Positions 8,916-16,124 of a stretch of DNA of 48,606 nucleotides are shown piece by piece. Numbering within the stretch: the stretch's first letter is position 1; each line of letters begins with the position of its first letter. The notes beneath the pieces were generated by a model. The model had not been told where the DNA came from, ran no database searches, and saw only the letters and a list, made by a program, of their open reading frames with translations. The translations under genes and the position numbers were made by a program. Source of the stretch: a virus; IMG/VR virus record IMGVR_UViG_3300047586_000069, positions 1 to 48,606 of that record. One strand, written 5' to 3'.

Positions 8916-9662
8916 ATGAATGACCGACAACATTGCACCTTAAAAACTCCCGAAACCAAGATACAAATGAAGAACCCTCCAAATTATAAAGCGAAATTGT
9001 GCGCCCTTTGCGACGTAAAATATAACCCGCGTAGTTCACGATCTAAATATTGCGATTCATGCCGCCCGATAGCGAAGAGTGCGTGCGATAGACAATGGAG
9101 ACTTCAAAATAAGGAAAAAATCAATAAACTCCGCAGACAACGGAGAAAAGAACATCCAGAAGCAGACAAAGAAGCTAGAAGACGGTGGAATGCTACACAT
9201 CCCGGATATTATCGTAACGAAAAAAAACGTGAAGCTGCCAGATTGTACTATCAAAAGAACCGTGATCGCATAAATGCAGCAATACGACAGCGAAGGAAAG
9301 AGCATCCTGAATATCTCAAAAATTATAAAAAAGAACATCTGCTCGAACATAGGACATATGAACATAAGCGCCGTTCTAGATCAAATGAGAACGGCGGCGT
9401 TCACACCGTTGAAGAGTTAAAACAATTATTTGAAACCCAGAACGGTCTATGTTTCTATTGTGGACAGTTACTTTATAAAGATTTTAAGGATACCTACCAC
9501 ATAGACCATAGGATCCCCTTATTTCGTGGAGGAGGCAATGAAATCGATAACATCGCATTAGCTTGCGCGAGTTGTAATAAGAAAAAACACACAATGACGG
9601 CAGAAGAATTCATTAAAAAGATTGAAATGCCGCCAATTGAGGTAGCGTGCCTTGGGAAATGA
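8916..9662 (+). CDS. HNH endonuclease with N-terminal zinc ribbon
   Basis: A 248-residue protein. The N-terminus has a CxxC...CxxC ribbon (LCALCDVKYNP...KYCDSC), the middle is very basic with repeated RRQRRKEHPE-like segments, and the C-terminus has a complete HNH nuclease: LCFYCGQ, HIDHRIPLFRGG, DNIALACASCNKKK. Two CxxC pairs frame the His-Asp-His core. Free-standing HNH enzymes of this size are often homing endonucleases that spread between viruses. This gene interrupts the lysis module between the XhlA-like gene and the peptidase, which fits an insertion. A packaging-associated HNH role is unlikely at this distance from the terminase. Confidence 0.9.
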   Translation: MNDRQHCTLKTPETKIQMKNPPNYKAKLCALCDVKYNPRSSRSKYCDSCRPIAKSACDRQWRLQNKEKINKLRRQRRKEHPEADKEARRRWNATHPGYYRNEKKREAARLYYQKNRDRINAAIRQRRKEHPEYLKNYKKEHLLEHRTYEHKRRSRSNENGGVHTVEELKQLFETQNGLCFYCGQLLYKDFKDTYHIDHRIPLFRGGGNEIDNIALACASCNKKKHTMTAEEFIKKIEMPPIEVACLGK

Positions 9663-9820
9663 AATGCGGCACAGTGGATGGAGACAAGATTGCATGCTGT
9701 TCATGTGGAAAGCCATTGTTAATGCGGCAGGCAGCCTACGATTACGTTCTCTGCGTCTGGTGCATCACAAAAAATATTCTGATTATCCAAACCTGGATTA
9801 TTCGAAATGGATACCAATGA
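9659..9820 (+). CDS. Small zinc-ribbon protein
   Basis: The 53-residue protein overlaps the stop of the HNH gene in an ATGA junction, implying translational coupling. It contains CCSCGKPLL and LCVWC, two CxxC knuckles about 18 residues apart, then a hydrophobic C-terminus. Its zinc motif makes this frame more credible than the overlapping open frame beginning at 9652. Function unknown. Confidence 0.6.
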   Translation: MKCGTVDGDKIACCSCGKPLLMRQAAYDYVLCVWCITKNILIIQTWIIRNGYQ

Positions 9821-9857
9821 GACCGAAAAATGACTAAAATAAAGGAGGATTTTAAAA

Positions 9858-10604
9858 ATGTTTAGGTTCGGCAAACATCCAGCTAGAAGTGATTATCGGA
9901 CGTTACGGTTAAAGGATTACCTCGCGTCGATAGATGCGCCGCCCCAAAAGGTTGACGTCCTCTCTGAGATGGCAACGAAATTGCATTATACAACTTTGGC
10001 AAATCTTCCAATCGCAACCCTTTTCCCGATGGATGGAAATGATACTTACGGCGATTGTACGATTGCGGCCCTTGCACATGCAATAACGGCCTTTCATGGA
10101 CTGATAGGTAAAAAGCATGTCCCAAGCAAAACGACGGTCACAAAACTCTATTTCAAATTAACTAACGGTGTAGACTCTGGACTCGATCCATTGACAGTTA
10201 TCGACTACTGGCGAAAACATTCAGTTTCGGAAGATAAGATCCTAGCCTATGCGAAAATCAATCCGCTGGATCACACGACGGTTAAGCAAGCCGTGAGGTT
10301 GTTCGGCGGGATCTATACAGGATTTCAAGTGCAGAAGAATTGTATCGAAGACTTTGAAAAGAGAAAGACGTGGGATGTCGCTCCGCTTACAAACGATGGA
10401 CACATGGTTCAAACCGTCGCCTATGATCCCAATGGCGTGAGTGTCCTCACGTGGGGAAATACACAACGGGGAACATGGGCATGGTGGGATGAATGTGTCG
10501 ATGAAGCGTATGCAATCCTCCCACCAGAGGCAAAGACAGCAGGATTCACACCGGGATTTAACTTTGATCAACTTAAGGCGGACTTGAGTGTGATCGCCGA
10601 GTAA
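9858..10604 (+). CDS. Papain-like cysteine peptidase, probable lysin
   Basis: A 248-residue protein with an AAAGGAGG site before ATG 9858. Papain-like features: YGDCTIAALAHAI with Cys67 at the start of a helix, DGHMVQTVAYD with His182, and TWGNTQRGTWAWWDECVDEAYAIL with Asn201, the pattern of a catalytic Cys-His-Asn triad and conserved Trp-rich strand. No signal peptide is visible. Between an XhlA-like protein and a holin-like protein it is most simply the enzyme that cuts peptide bonds in the host envelope (S-layer or pseudomurein-like peptide). It is not recognisably a PeiP/PeiW enzyme. A non-lytic proteolytic role cannot be excluded. Confidence 0.7.
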   Translation: MFRFGKHPARSDYRTLRLKDYLASIDAPPQKVDVLSEMATKLHYTTLANLPIATLFPMDGNDTYGDCTIAALAHAITAFHGLIGKKHVPSKTTVTKLYFKLTNGVDSGLDPLTVIDYWRKHSVSEDKILAYAKINPLDHTTVKQAVRLFGGIYTGFQVQKNCIEDFEKRKTWDVAPLTNDGHMVQTVAYDPNGVSVLTWGNTQRGTWAWWDECVDEAYAILPPEAKTAGFTPGFNFDQLKADLSVIAE

Positions 10605-10610
10605 AATAAA

Positions 10611-10682
10611 GGAGGTGATGCGACGCAGCCGGTTTATCCCCCGGTAACGATAAAAGGGTTGAAGGGTGGGAAATTGGACTAA
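10611..10682 (+). other. Strong ribosome-binding site and possible ACG-started 19-residue ORF
   Basis: GGAGG at 10611-10615 is followed after seven bases by ACG (10623) and an open frame of 19 codons ending at TAA 10680-10682. The ATG at 10618 is too close to the Shine-Dalgarno to be ideal and would give a nine-residue peptide. The same SD-ACG arrangement occurs at 19595-19611. Whether any peptide is made is unknown. Confidence 0.3.
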
Positions 10683-10708
10683 AGCATTAACAGGAGGTGA
10701 AAAACAAA

Positions 10709-11008
10709 ATGGATGAAATATTGTTGACTTATATCCCAGTTATTGCGGTATTTCTAGGCGCGGTATTAGGAAGTTGGTTTTCGTCAATAGCATCGTCTAC
10801 ATCCGCTCCTGCAGAACAGACTGCCGCATTTGACAAACTTCAGAAAATAGTCGGTATCATCATGCTCGCACTGACCATAGTGAGTGCCATCGGTGCGGCC
10901 GGCCAGATTGTCATTCCTGTGACGTTTGGTCTGTTCTTGACTGGCTATATCGCCGGAGTAGGTGGGTCATACGTTGCAAAATCGCAGAAGAAAGTTCCGG
11001 TTGAGTGA
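10709..11008 (+). CDS. Holin-like protein, three transmembrane segments
   Basis: A 99-residue protein started at ATG 10709, eight bases after AGGAGGTGA. Three hydrophobic segments are visible: ILLTYIPVIAVFLGAVLGSW, a second around IVGIIMLALTIVSAIGAAG and a third around IVIPVTFGLFLTGYIAG, with a basic C-terminus (KSQKKVPVE). Size, number of segments and position after the cysteine peptidase match class I holins, which release or activate the lysin by perforating the membrane. Sequence alone cannot separate a holin from another small membrane protein. A strong terminator follows directly, so this is the last gene of the late operon. Confidence 0.65.
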   Translation: MDEILLTYIPVIAVFLGAVLGSWFSSIASSTSAPAEQTAAFDKLQKIVGIIMLALTIVSAIGAAGQIVIPVTFGLFLTGYIAGVGGSYVAKSQKKVPVE

Positions 11009-11052
11009 TCCTAATTTCAGACCAAAGGATCACTCGTTTTCTTTTTTCTTTT
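11003..11052 (+). terminator. Hairpin plus T-rich terminator of the late operon
   Basis: GAGTGATCC (11003-11011) pairs with GGATCACTC (11027-11035) and is followed by a T-rich run to about 11052. The stem overlaps the holin-like gene's stop codon. T-rich tracts terminate archaeal RNA polymerase; the stem resembles an intrinsic bacterial terminator. Confidence 0.8.
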
Positions 11053-11285
11053 CGACCAATCAAACATTAATTCTGGTCAGCATGTGCTATCGAATTGTAC
11101 ACTTGTCTTAACATTATCCTAAAAATCGTCGGTCACATGAGGACAACCGCAAAAAAGGCAGTCGAAGCGCATTTCGGGTTCCGATATGATACAAAACATA
11201 GGTTTTGTTTACCAAGAGTTCGCAAAATGTCGATTTTACGAAGTGCAAATTGCCCAAAATGTATGAAAACGGCAATAATAAACGA
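11053..11285. other. Intergenic stretch without a supported gene
   Basis: A plus-strand frame at 11095-11328 contains a CPKC motif but has no ribosome-binding site and runs into the convergent lipoprotein gene. I see no RNA gene or clear repeat. Confidence 0.4.
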
Positions 11286-11834
11286 TCACGCTTGCTTCGT
11301 TTGGACGTCCAGCACGACAATAAATTGATCGAAAGGAATCGATAGACCGGACAGACAAATCGTGTTTGGATCGCAACCGCCCATCAGTATTTGATGATCA
11401 CCGGTGGAATCACTTTCGATATACGTTCCAGTCATATTTCTAGGAAATGCGTAACCTTGCTTGGAATAGATCGTTGCTAGCTGACTCACTCTTTGCCTTG
11501 TCTCTGTTTTATTTTTCATTAACTCGATTGTGACGTTGTGCTGGAAAGGAACGAGGTGCGTCGCGTTTTCCTCTTTGATGATGCCAGCATAAACAACATT
11601 TCCATATTGATTTATGGCTTTCATGAAAGGTTTAATGATCGTATAACCATTCGACGCATAATCATTTGTGATCTCCTTACTCACATCGTTTGTCTGACTA
11701 CTTGGTGGAAATTGAATTTGATTTGACGAACTGTTGTTAGTGTTGGTGACTGTGCACCCAGCCACTAAAACCATCGCGACCAACGTAACTGACAGCAAGA
11801 TCACCTTTTTCTTTTTGGTCTGAATCTGAATCAT
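11286..11834 (-). CDS. Surface lipoprotein, probable moron
   Basis: A 182-residue protein on the minus strand. It starts with a basic segment (TKKKKVILLS), a hydrophobic core and a lipobox VAGC, then a Ser/Asn/Thr-rich linker and a folded domain of about 140 residues with several N-glycosylation sequons (for example EENATH, HNVT, KNKTET). The mature protein should be lipid-anchored outside the membrane. It is one of two minus-strand genes and has its own promoter region at 11835-11935, the pattern of a moron expressed from the resident genome. Phage lipoproteins of this kind can block superinfection, but the domain is not one I recognise. Confidence 0.7.
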   Translation of the reverse strand: MIQIQTKKKKVILLSVTLVAMVLVAGCTVTNTNNSSSNQIQFPPSSQTNDVSKEITNDYASNGYTIIKPFMKAINQYGNVVYAGIIKEENATHLVPFQHNVTIELMKNKTETRQRVSQLATIYSKQGYAFPRNMTGTYIESDSTGDHQILMGGCDPNTICLSGLSIPFDQFIVVLDVQTKQA

Positions 11835-12114
11835 CTTTGAGTTTATGATATAACTGAACTGATATTTAAGACTGCGTTATATTAGCCCCGTCACGTAGAT
11901 ACCCCAAGAAGAATAACATTGGTTTATAAACCAAGACCGCATAAGCACTGAATCGTCGAAATGGCTTATTAGAAAAGGAGAACGAAGCGAGGTTCTCGGG
12001 ATTTGTCCATATCGCTCTGCCTTTCTTTGATTTTACTTTGATTTAAGTGCAAAGGTATATGTAGTGGTAACGTAGTATAGTAGTATTGTGGAATACATAA
12101 GAAGGGATGAAAAA
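11835..12114. promoter_or_regulatory. Divergent promoter region with 16-bp palindrome
   Basis: Between the minus-strand lipoprotein gene and the plus-strand accessory operon. It holds the perfect palindrome TTGGTTTATAAACCAA (11919-11934) with a TATA-like core, a short hairpin GAGAAC/GTTCTC (11978-11983 and 11992-11997), and a BRE/TATA-like box AAAGGTATAT (12051-12060) about 55 bases upstream of ATG 12115. The palindrome is a candidate operator. Confidence 0.5.
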
Positions 12115-12399
12115 ATGGCAATTTGGATTGATGAAGAAGAGAACGAACGATATCGAATTAGTATCAGTGATGCACTAGATTACGTACAGCAGATTCGATT
12201 GAATCACCCGAACGCAAAAATTAGAATGCTGACAAATCCTTACAACAGGCACGTTGTAAAGATTGGTGTGATTGAATACGACGAAAGTTACGGCACGGAA
12301 GTTGGAAAAGAGGTCGCGACTGTTGAGCAGCTGACCGAACACACCGAGGCGATCTTGCTGAAGACTGGGGACTACGCGGAAGATGGAAGATTCTGGTAG
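12115..12399 (+). CDS. Unknown 94-residue acidic protein
   Basis: Starts at ATG 12115 after GAAGGGATGA; a GTG nine codons upstream is less likely. The acidic protein opens with MAIWIDEEENERYRISISDA, followed by a helix and a beta-rich middle. First gene of the accessory operon after the promoter box at 12051. No family recognised. Confidence 0.6.
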   Translation: MAIWIDEEENERYRISISDALDYVQQIRLNHPNAKIRMLTNPYNRHVVKIGVIEYDESYGTEVGKEVATVEQLTEHTEAILLKTGDYAEDGRFW

Positions 12400-12408
12400 G
12401 ATGGAAAG

Positions 12409-12564
12409 ATGGCACAAAAGACTATACCGCTATCAAATGAGACATATTGGCTCTTACACCGAGCAAAGCAAGAACTGAGCGAACAACTTGACAGACACGT
12501 AACCTATGATGAGGTGATAATGCGATGGCAAACATTAGCAGCGAAGTGCGAAGAGAAACATTAG
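12409..12564 (+). CDS. Orphan VapB-like antitoxin
   Basis: The 51-residue protein begins MAQKTIPLSNETYWLLHRAK, closely following the archaeal VapB/DUF217 antitoxin pattern (tktIplsdetyelLkklK) with a C-terminal helix. In that family the N-terminal strand forms a ribbon-helix-helix or AbrB-like DNA-binding unit that represses its operon. No PIN-domain toxin is adjacent; the next gene is an HNH nuclease whose start overlaps it by 40 bases in another frame. It may be an orphan that neutralises a host toxin, or a simple repressor. Confidence 0.55.
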   Translation: MAQKTIPLSNETYWLLHRAKQELSEQLDRHVTYDEVIMRWQTLAAKCEEKH

Positions 12565-12947
12565 AACGTGACCATTATAGATGCCAGGAATGTGGTAAGA
12601 GGGTATCGCTTGAAGCCAGAGGATATGCTCTTCATCATTTGCGTTATGGTGAAAACGATGATCTTCCTGAGAATCTTGTCACTCTATGCCCTTCTTGTCA
12701 TAGGTGGCATCACCTCAAAAAAGACGCACCAAAGAGATATCTTACGTGGAAAAATGAATATCATGCCGGACAATCGGCTCATGATTACTGCAAAACATAT
12801 CGCTTGACACATGGAAACCCACCGAAAGAACTTGTAGCCGCACTCAAAAAGGCGCTCGAATCCGCGGATAACCCTGCAGTCGTTATGATGTTTTACCGGG
12901 TGCTGCAGAATGCGTGCCCGGATGCCCTGGGGGATTTTGGTGAGTGA
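12525..12947 (+). CDS. HNH endonuclease, compact
   Basis: A 140-residue protein with CQECGKRVSLEARGYALHHL, LPENLVTLCPSCHRWHH: two CxxC zinc knuckles around a His-His catalytic segment, an HNH fold close to restriction/McrA-type nucleases. GAGGTGATAA precedes ATG 12525. The C-terminal half is helical, with no recognised targeting domain. It overlaps the VapB-like gene and is followed by a Cys-rich gene after three bases. It could be a homing enzyme or act on host DNA. Confidence 0.85.
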   Translation: MANISSEVRRETLERDHYRCQECGKRVSLEARGYALHHLRYGENDDLPENLVTLCPSCHRWHHLKKDAPKRYLTWKNEYHAGQSAHDYCKTYRLTHGNPPKELVAALKKALESADNPAVVMMFYRVLQNACPDALGDFGE

Positions 12948-12950
12948 ACT

Positions 12951-13202
12951 ATGTCCGATTATCGTATAATTTCACCTCATGATTCGGGTTTCATCGAATG
13001 TGCCAATGCGTATCATGACTCATTCAGTTATTACGACAGAGAATGCGAACGTCAAAGCGAATACATCTTCAAATGCGGAATCGGCGGAATCGGTAAACCG
13101 TGTCCGAAACTGCGTGGAAAAACATGTAAACAATTCAAGCAACGTGATTTCGATGCTGAAGCACAAGAAGATACAAAATGGCGCCAGTTTTGGGATTTAT
13201 GA
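12951..13202 (+). CDS. Cys-rich small protein, family A
   Basis: An 83-residue protein with ECANAY, then FKCGIGGIGKPCPKLRGKTCKQFKQRD. The pattern ECANAY...CPKL..K.C.QF.QRD recurs in the next gene (13217-13693), and a reduced form appears at 14676-14750. Spaced cysteines suggest a small zinc- or iron-binding domain. Function unknown; part of a run of tiny overlapping genes. Confidence 0.65.
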   Translation: MSDYRIISPHDSGFIECANAYHDSFSYYDRECERQSEYIFKCGIGGIGKPCPKLRGKTCKQFKQRDFDAEAQEDTKWRQFWDL

Positions 13203-13216
13203 TGAAGGTGGGTAAA

Positions 13217-13693
13217 ATGGCTTCCATAAAAACAAAAATGGTATACGGATCCGGTAAGGATTGCCCATCACTGGGTGGCATTCCTGGCGAAATCGATTTT
13301 CTAAACTGCCCCTGCCAACATTACGATCATTGCCTACAAGAGGCGATCGTGCCGGTCTGCATTGTCTGTACGGGAAAACATGTTTGTAAGTTACAACCGA
13401 CGCAGTCCTGTAGTCTATTTATCGATGAACGGCTCGGCGATGCTTCTTTCGAGTGCGCTAATGCGTATTCGATAGTTCCGTTGGGAGTGCTACCGATAGT
13501 AGCTCGCTGTCGTAACAATATTTTAAAGTGCCCAAAACTTGACGACAAAGACTGTCCTCAGTTTGTGCAGCGCGATCACGAAGCAGAGCATCGAGGATCT
13601 CAGTCTCGGAAGAACAAGAAACGGGCGACTGCACGCATGCCCACTTCTTTACGCTACCTGAAGCACCGGGAACGCCATTCGGGCACGAGTTGA
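13217..13693 (+). CDS. Cys-rich protein with family A repeat
   Basis: A 158-residue protein. The N-terminal half has Cys-rich segments (DCPSLGG, LNCPCQHYDHC, CIVCTGKHVC); the C-terminal half repeats the family A pattern (ECANAY, CPKLDDKDCPQFVQRD) and ends in a basic tail. It looks like a duplication and extension of the upstream gene. I chose ATG 13217, five bases after AAGGTGG; ATG 13199 overlapping the upstream stop is possible. Likely metal-binding; role unknown. Confidence 0.6.
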   Translation: MASIKTKMVYGSGKDCPSLGGIPGEIDFLNCPCQHYDHCLQEAIVPVCIVCTGKHVCKLQPTQSCSLFIDERLGDASFECANAYSIVPLGVLPIVARCRNNILKCPKLDDKDCPQFVQRDHEAEHRGSQSRKNKKRATARMPTSLRYLKHRERHSGTS

Positions 13694-13785
13694 TGGAGTC
13701 TGGATGTTATTGTGAGATTGTAGACGGGGAACCGGATCACGAAGAGTGTTTAGTCTGTGAATCGTTTAAGCGAGAAGAGGTTTGA
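13693..13785 (+). CDS. 30-residue Cys-pair microprotein
   Basis: Starts in a TGATG overlap with the upstream stop. Contains CYC and CLVC, enough for one zinc site, in an otherwise acidic peptide ending SFKREEV. Overlap of both ends with neighbours supports translation, but the length makes the call tentative. Confidence 0.45.
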   Translation: MESGCYCEIVDGEPDHEECLVCESFKREEV

Positions 13786-13790
13786 AAAAA

Positions 13791-14141
13791 ATGATTACGT
13801 TTGAATTCTGTAAAACGTGCGAGAAACAACAAGAGTGCGCAACTTTTCCAGAAGATACGCTTTTACGGCGCTGTGAATATTACAAGGATGCCACGGACTC
13901 CATCGCGAACAAAAAGGATGATCGTTTTGAAATCAAATTTCACAATGGTATGCCTGAAATTATAACGACACAAAAGGAAGATGAATCAGAAAAAGTCGCT
14001 TGGTGTCTGACTCGCCATTCAAGCAAAGGCACGATAACCAAATTTCATATAGTAGAAATGAAGTTGCACACTGACGGGAATAATGTATTTTATGGCCAGA
14101 TTGACAGAGCAATCCGTTTAGACAAAGATCGGCAATGTTAA
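13791..14141 (+). CDS. Unknown protein with N-terminal Cys cluster
   Basis: A 116-residue protein started at ATG 13791. It begins FEFCKTCEKQQECATFPEDT, a four-Cys cluster, followed by a beta-rich region (FEIKFHNGMPEIITTQK, GTITKFHIVEMKLH). It overlaps the next gene by seven bases. The N-terminal cluster resembles other family members in this region and suggests metal binding. Function not recognised. Confidence 0.6.
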   Translation: MITFEFCKTCEKQQECATFPEDTLLRRCEYYKDATDSIANKKDDRFEIKFHNGMPEIITTQKEDESEKVAWCLTRHSSKGTITKFHIVEMKLHTDGNNVFYGQIDRAIRLDKDRQC

Positions 14142-14476
14142 ATAATTATTTAACTCTTGATTATTGTCGCATGCTAGACTATGAGTATCCAGATCCCAAG
14201 GCAATAATCCGGGGCACTGTATATGTCGTCAATGATCAGATCGAATACATGCACTTTCTGGAATATTATAGGCTGAATAAACAAATACTGGAGAAACAGC
14301 AACCTCGCAACGGCTTGACAAATCAACTGTCCGAAGCAAAAGAGAAAATATTCAACGATCCGCGATTATGGTGCGATGATTGCCAAAAGTGGCGGTTTTT
14401 CGATAAAAATTGGCTGTGCACCAGATGCAGCAAACACATTCTTCGTAATCGTATCTCGCTAGAATTTCTAAAATAG
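14135..14476 (+). CDS. Protein with C-terminal zinc ribbon
   Basis: A 113-residue protein. The N-terminal two thirds is helical without known motifs; the C-terminus carries LWCDDCQKWRFFDKNWLCTRC, a CxxC-x14-CxxC zinc ribbon. Start ATG 14135 overlaps the upstream stop. Possibly nucleic-acid binding. Confidence 0.6.
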   Translation: MLNNYLTLDYCRMLDYEYPDPKAIIRGTVYVVNDQIEYMHFLEYYRLNKQILEKQQPRNGLTNQLSEAKEKIFNDPRLWCDDCQKWRFFDKNWLCTRCSKHILRNRISLEFLK

Positions 14477-14483
14477 GGGTATT

Positions 14484-14672
14484 ATGAACGATAAAGCATC
14501 TTTTCGACGTTATAAGGGGCATAGCAAACTTAAAACTACATCACGCTTTTTACAGAATCGCGTACGCTGGAAGATACTATTGTGGCGAATCGACACGAGA
14601 CTCAAGTTAGGGATTAGGGAGTTGAGGAAATTTGCTAATGAATATTTTTCTCAATATAAAAAAGGGGGTTAA
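14484..14672 (+). CDS. Small very basic protein
   Basis: A 62-residue protein, rich in Lys and Arg throughout (RRYKGHSKLKTTSRFLQNRV, then an amphipathic helix). Begins eight bases after the previous stop. Probably binds nucleic acid or membrane; no family recognised. Confidence 0.5.
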   Translation: MNDKASFRRYKGHSKLKTTSRFLQNRVRWKILLWRIDTRLKLGIRELRKFANEYFSQYKKGG

Positions 14673-14675
14673 ATT

Positions 14676-14750
14676 ATGGCCTTATGTCCTGTGTGGGAGA
14701 TAGATAATGTGTTGGCAGGTAAGAAATGTTCACAATATAAAGAAAAATAG
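14676..14750 (+). CDS. 24-residue Cys microprotein, family A-like
   Basis: Preceded by AAAGGGGGTT. The peptide (MALCPVWE then AGKKCSQYKEK) matches the second half of the family A pattern CPKL..K.C.QF found at 12951 and 13217. Probably a minimal relative. Confidence 0.4.
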   Translation: MALCPVWEIDNVLAGKKCSQYKEK

Positions 14751-14761
14751 GACTAAAAACA

Positions 14762-14923
14762 ATGTTAGAAATATCAGAACTTAATTTTGTGCTGGTTGTA
14801 ATCATAGGTTTCTTCTCAATACCAGCTACATTCGGTTTCATAGTTTTCATGAACCGGTTGAAATGTTTGATTAGAGGTTTGAAAAATGACTTGTTTAATA
14901 GCACCTTATACAGTACAATATAA
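14762..14923 (+). CDS. 53-residue single-pass membrane protein
   Basis: Hydrophobic segment FVLVVIIGFFSIPATFGFIV near the N-terminus, then a basic, helical tail. Overlaps the next start by 38 bases in another frame. Function unknown. Confidence 0.45.
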   Translation: MLEISELNFVLVVIIGFFSIPATFGFIVFMNRLKCLIRGLKNDLFNSTLYSTI

Positions 14924-15068
14924 TACAACTGTTTATTGGTTTAACCTCCTAGAATCAATTAAAACATTTTCTATGAATGTGACGTGCTGGTATAAAAATT
15001 GGCTTAAGTCCGTAGGAAACTTATTTTTAAGTTTGGCGGATTGGATAGACTGTGGGGAGGAAGACTAA
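14886..15068 (+). CDS. 60-residue protein of unknown function
   Basis: ATG 14886 follows an AGAGG site within the preceding gene. The sequence is rich in Trp, Tyr and Asn, with an amphipathic C-terminus (NLFLSLADWIDCGEED). No motif recognised; could be membrane-associated. Confidence 0.4.
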   Translation: MTCLIAPYTVQYNTTVYWFNLLESIKTFSMNVTCWYKNWLKSVGNLFLSLADWIDCGEED

Positions 15069-15070
15069 AA

Positions 15071-15394
15071 ATGACTGATTGCATATCGGTTTTAAACGCG
15101 CTTCGAGACTGTGTCAACGAACCGCCGCGCAACAAATATACGGATTACTACGACCGGCAAGCATACGAATTAGCATTCGAACATGTGAATGACGTTATGG
15201 TAAAGAGAGGACACAGCAAGAGATGGTCGTCCTGCGAGACGCAATTAAAATCAATTAAGAATTATATCTTGAAGGGTATTATTAGTGCCAAACGCGCCTG
15301 CAAAAATCGTTCCGACTTCACAGATTTGGCCGCCTATCAGTCAGCACTTGAATTTATCCAAAACAAGATAGTAGAGTGGGAAGAAGCAACTTAA
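15071..15394 (+). CDS. 107-residue helical protein
   Basis: Starts at ATG 15071, a few bases after GGGGAGGAAG. It contains repeated helical elements ending YDRQAYELAFEHVND and LAAYQSALEFIQNK, which look like an internal duplication of a helical pair. Last gene of the accessory operon; it meets the minus-strand RHH gene tail to tail 18 bases later. Function unknown. Confidence 0.6.
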   Translation: MTDCISVLNALRDCVNEPPRNKYTDYYDRQAYELAFEHVNDVMVKRGHSKRWSSCETQLKSIKNYILKGIISAKRACKNRSDFTDLAAYQSALEFIQNKIVEWEEAT

Positions 15395-15412
15395 CGAAGT
15401 AGCGATAATATT

Positions 15413-15796
15413 TTAGATTTGACGCTTCCTATTGAACATCATCTTAAAACGGATCCACCAGGGCGTCTTAATTTTTGTAATAGAGATTGAGATTTCGTAG
15501 GATTCTTTCAATTTTTGATGTTCCTCGAGGAGTTTCTGATACTGCAGCTGCGCTTCTTCAAGTTGAATTTTGAGTGATTGTCTTTCTATGATTGAATCAA
15601 AGCCTGCTTCTATATCCTGTGAAGTATATACTGTTAGGGATTGAGCATCAGTACTGATGGTTGGTTCTAGTGCTAATGAATAGTACTTATCAAGAGCCTT
15701 CTCAACAACCTTATGCCTCGACGTTCCGCTGCTTATTGTCTCAGTCTCTATCTTCTCAGCGAGATCGTCATTAAGATTGACTCTTATTTGAGGCAT
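15413..15796 (-). CDS. Ribbon-helix-helix (CopG-like) regulator with coiled coil
   Basis: A 127-residue protein. The N-terminus MPQIRVNLNDDLAEKIETET, with SSGTSRHKVVEKALDKYY, is a typical RHH DNA-binding domain (beta strand, helix, turn, helix). The rest is a long coiled coil with a basic C-terminal tail (RFKMMFNRKRQI). It is divergent from orc1/cdc6 across a 409-bp control region. The palindrome at 15868-15885 lies in its likely 5' leader, so autoregulation or control of replication is plausible. It could act as the immunity or copy-control repressor. Confidence 0.75.
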   Translation of the reverse strand: MPQIRVNLNDDLAEKIETETISSGTSRHKVVEKALDKYYSLALEPTISTDAQSLTVYTSQDIEAGFDSIIERQSLKIQLEEAQLQYQKLLEEHQKLKESYEISISITKIKTPWWIRFKMMFNRKRQI

Positions 15797-15867
15797 GCTT
15801 TAATAATCACAAGAAGAGATGATAAGACTTGCTTTTTGAATTCAATTCTAATCAATTTCAAATAAAT

Positions 15868-15885
15868 CCTTAACCGCGGTTAAGG
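15868..15885. promoter_or_regulatory. 18-bp palindrome, site 1 (candidate parS/ORB/operator)
   Basis: CCTTAACCGCGGTTAAGG, a perfect palindrome. A 31-bp stretch containing it (15861-15891) is identical to 18627-18657, although these regions are otherwise unrelated. Conservation limited to the motif implies a protein-binding site. Confidence 0.7.
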
Positions 15886-15929
15886 TGTTAATGATTGACA
15901 CGGTAAGCGTGTCCAAGAATCCTTGAAAG

Positions 15930-15943
15930 TATATACCTTTTTG
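15930..15943 (-). promoter_or_regulatory. BRE/TATA box for the RHH regulator
   Basis: Minus-strand AAAAAGGTATATAC, the same core as the rightward box at 16125. A start site about 25 bases downstream would give an RHH leader of roughly 100 bases that includes palindrome site 1. Confidence 0.5.
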
Positions 15944-16086
15944 TCACTTGTATTTTTAAAAAAAGAGAAGTCAGAAAAATAGGATGGATAAACTAAACAG
16001 AAAAATACTGTCGCTTTATGCATGGTAATCACTATATTTAACCTTTGTTCTCACGGAAGATATCTCTAGATATATATCAAGCACGA

Positions 16087-16110
16087 AAAAACGCTGATAT
16101 CAGTGTTTTT
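16087..16110. promoter_or_regulatory. 24-bp imperfect inverted repeat upstream of orc1/cdc6
   Basis: AAAAAC-x-CTGATATCAG-x-GTTTTT with one non-matching pair, centred at 16098/16099. It ends 15 bases before the orc1/cdc6 TATA-like box, a position suitable for an operator; it could also be an initiator site. Confidence 0.5.
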
Positions 16111-16124
16111 GAAATACAACTGCT

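Noticed and set aside
9652-9837. 61-codon frame overlapping the small zinc-ribbon gene
   Set aside because: The frame starting at ATG 9659 has two CxxC knuckles and an ATGA overlap with the HNH gene; this one has neither.
11095-11328. 77-codon frame with CPKC after the late terminator
   Set aside because: No ribosome-binding site, runs into the convergent lipoprotein gene, and its composition is not coding-like.
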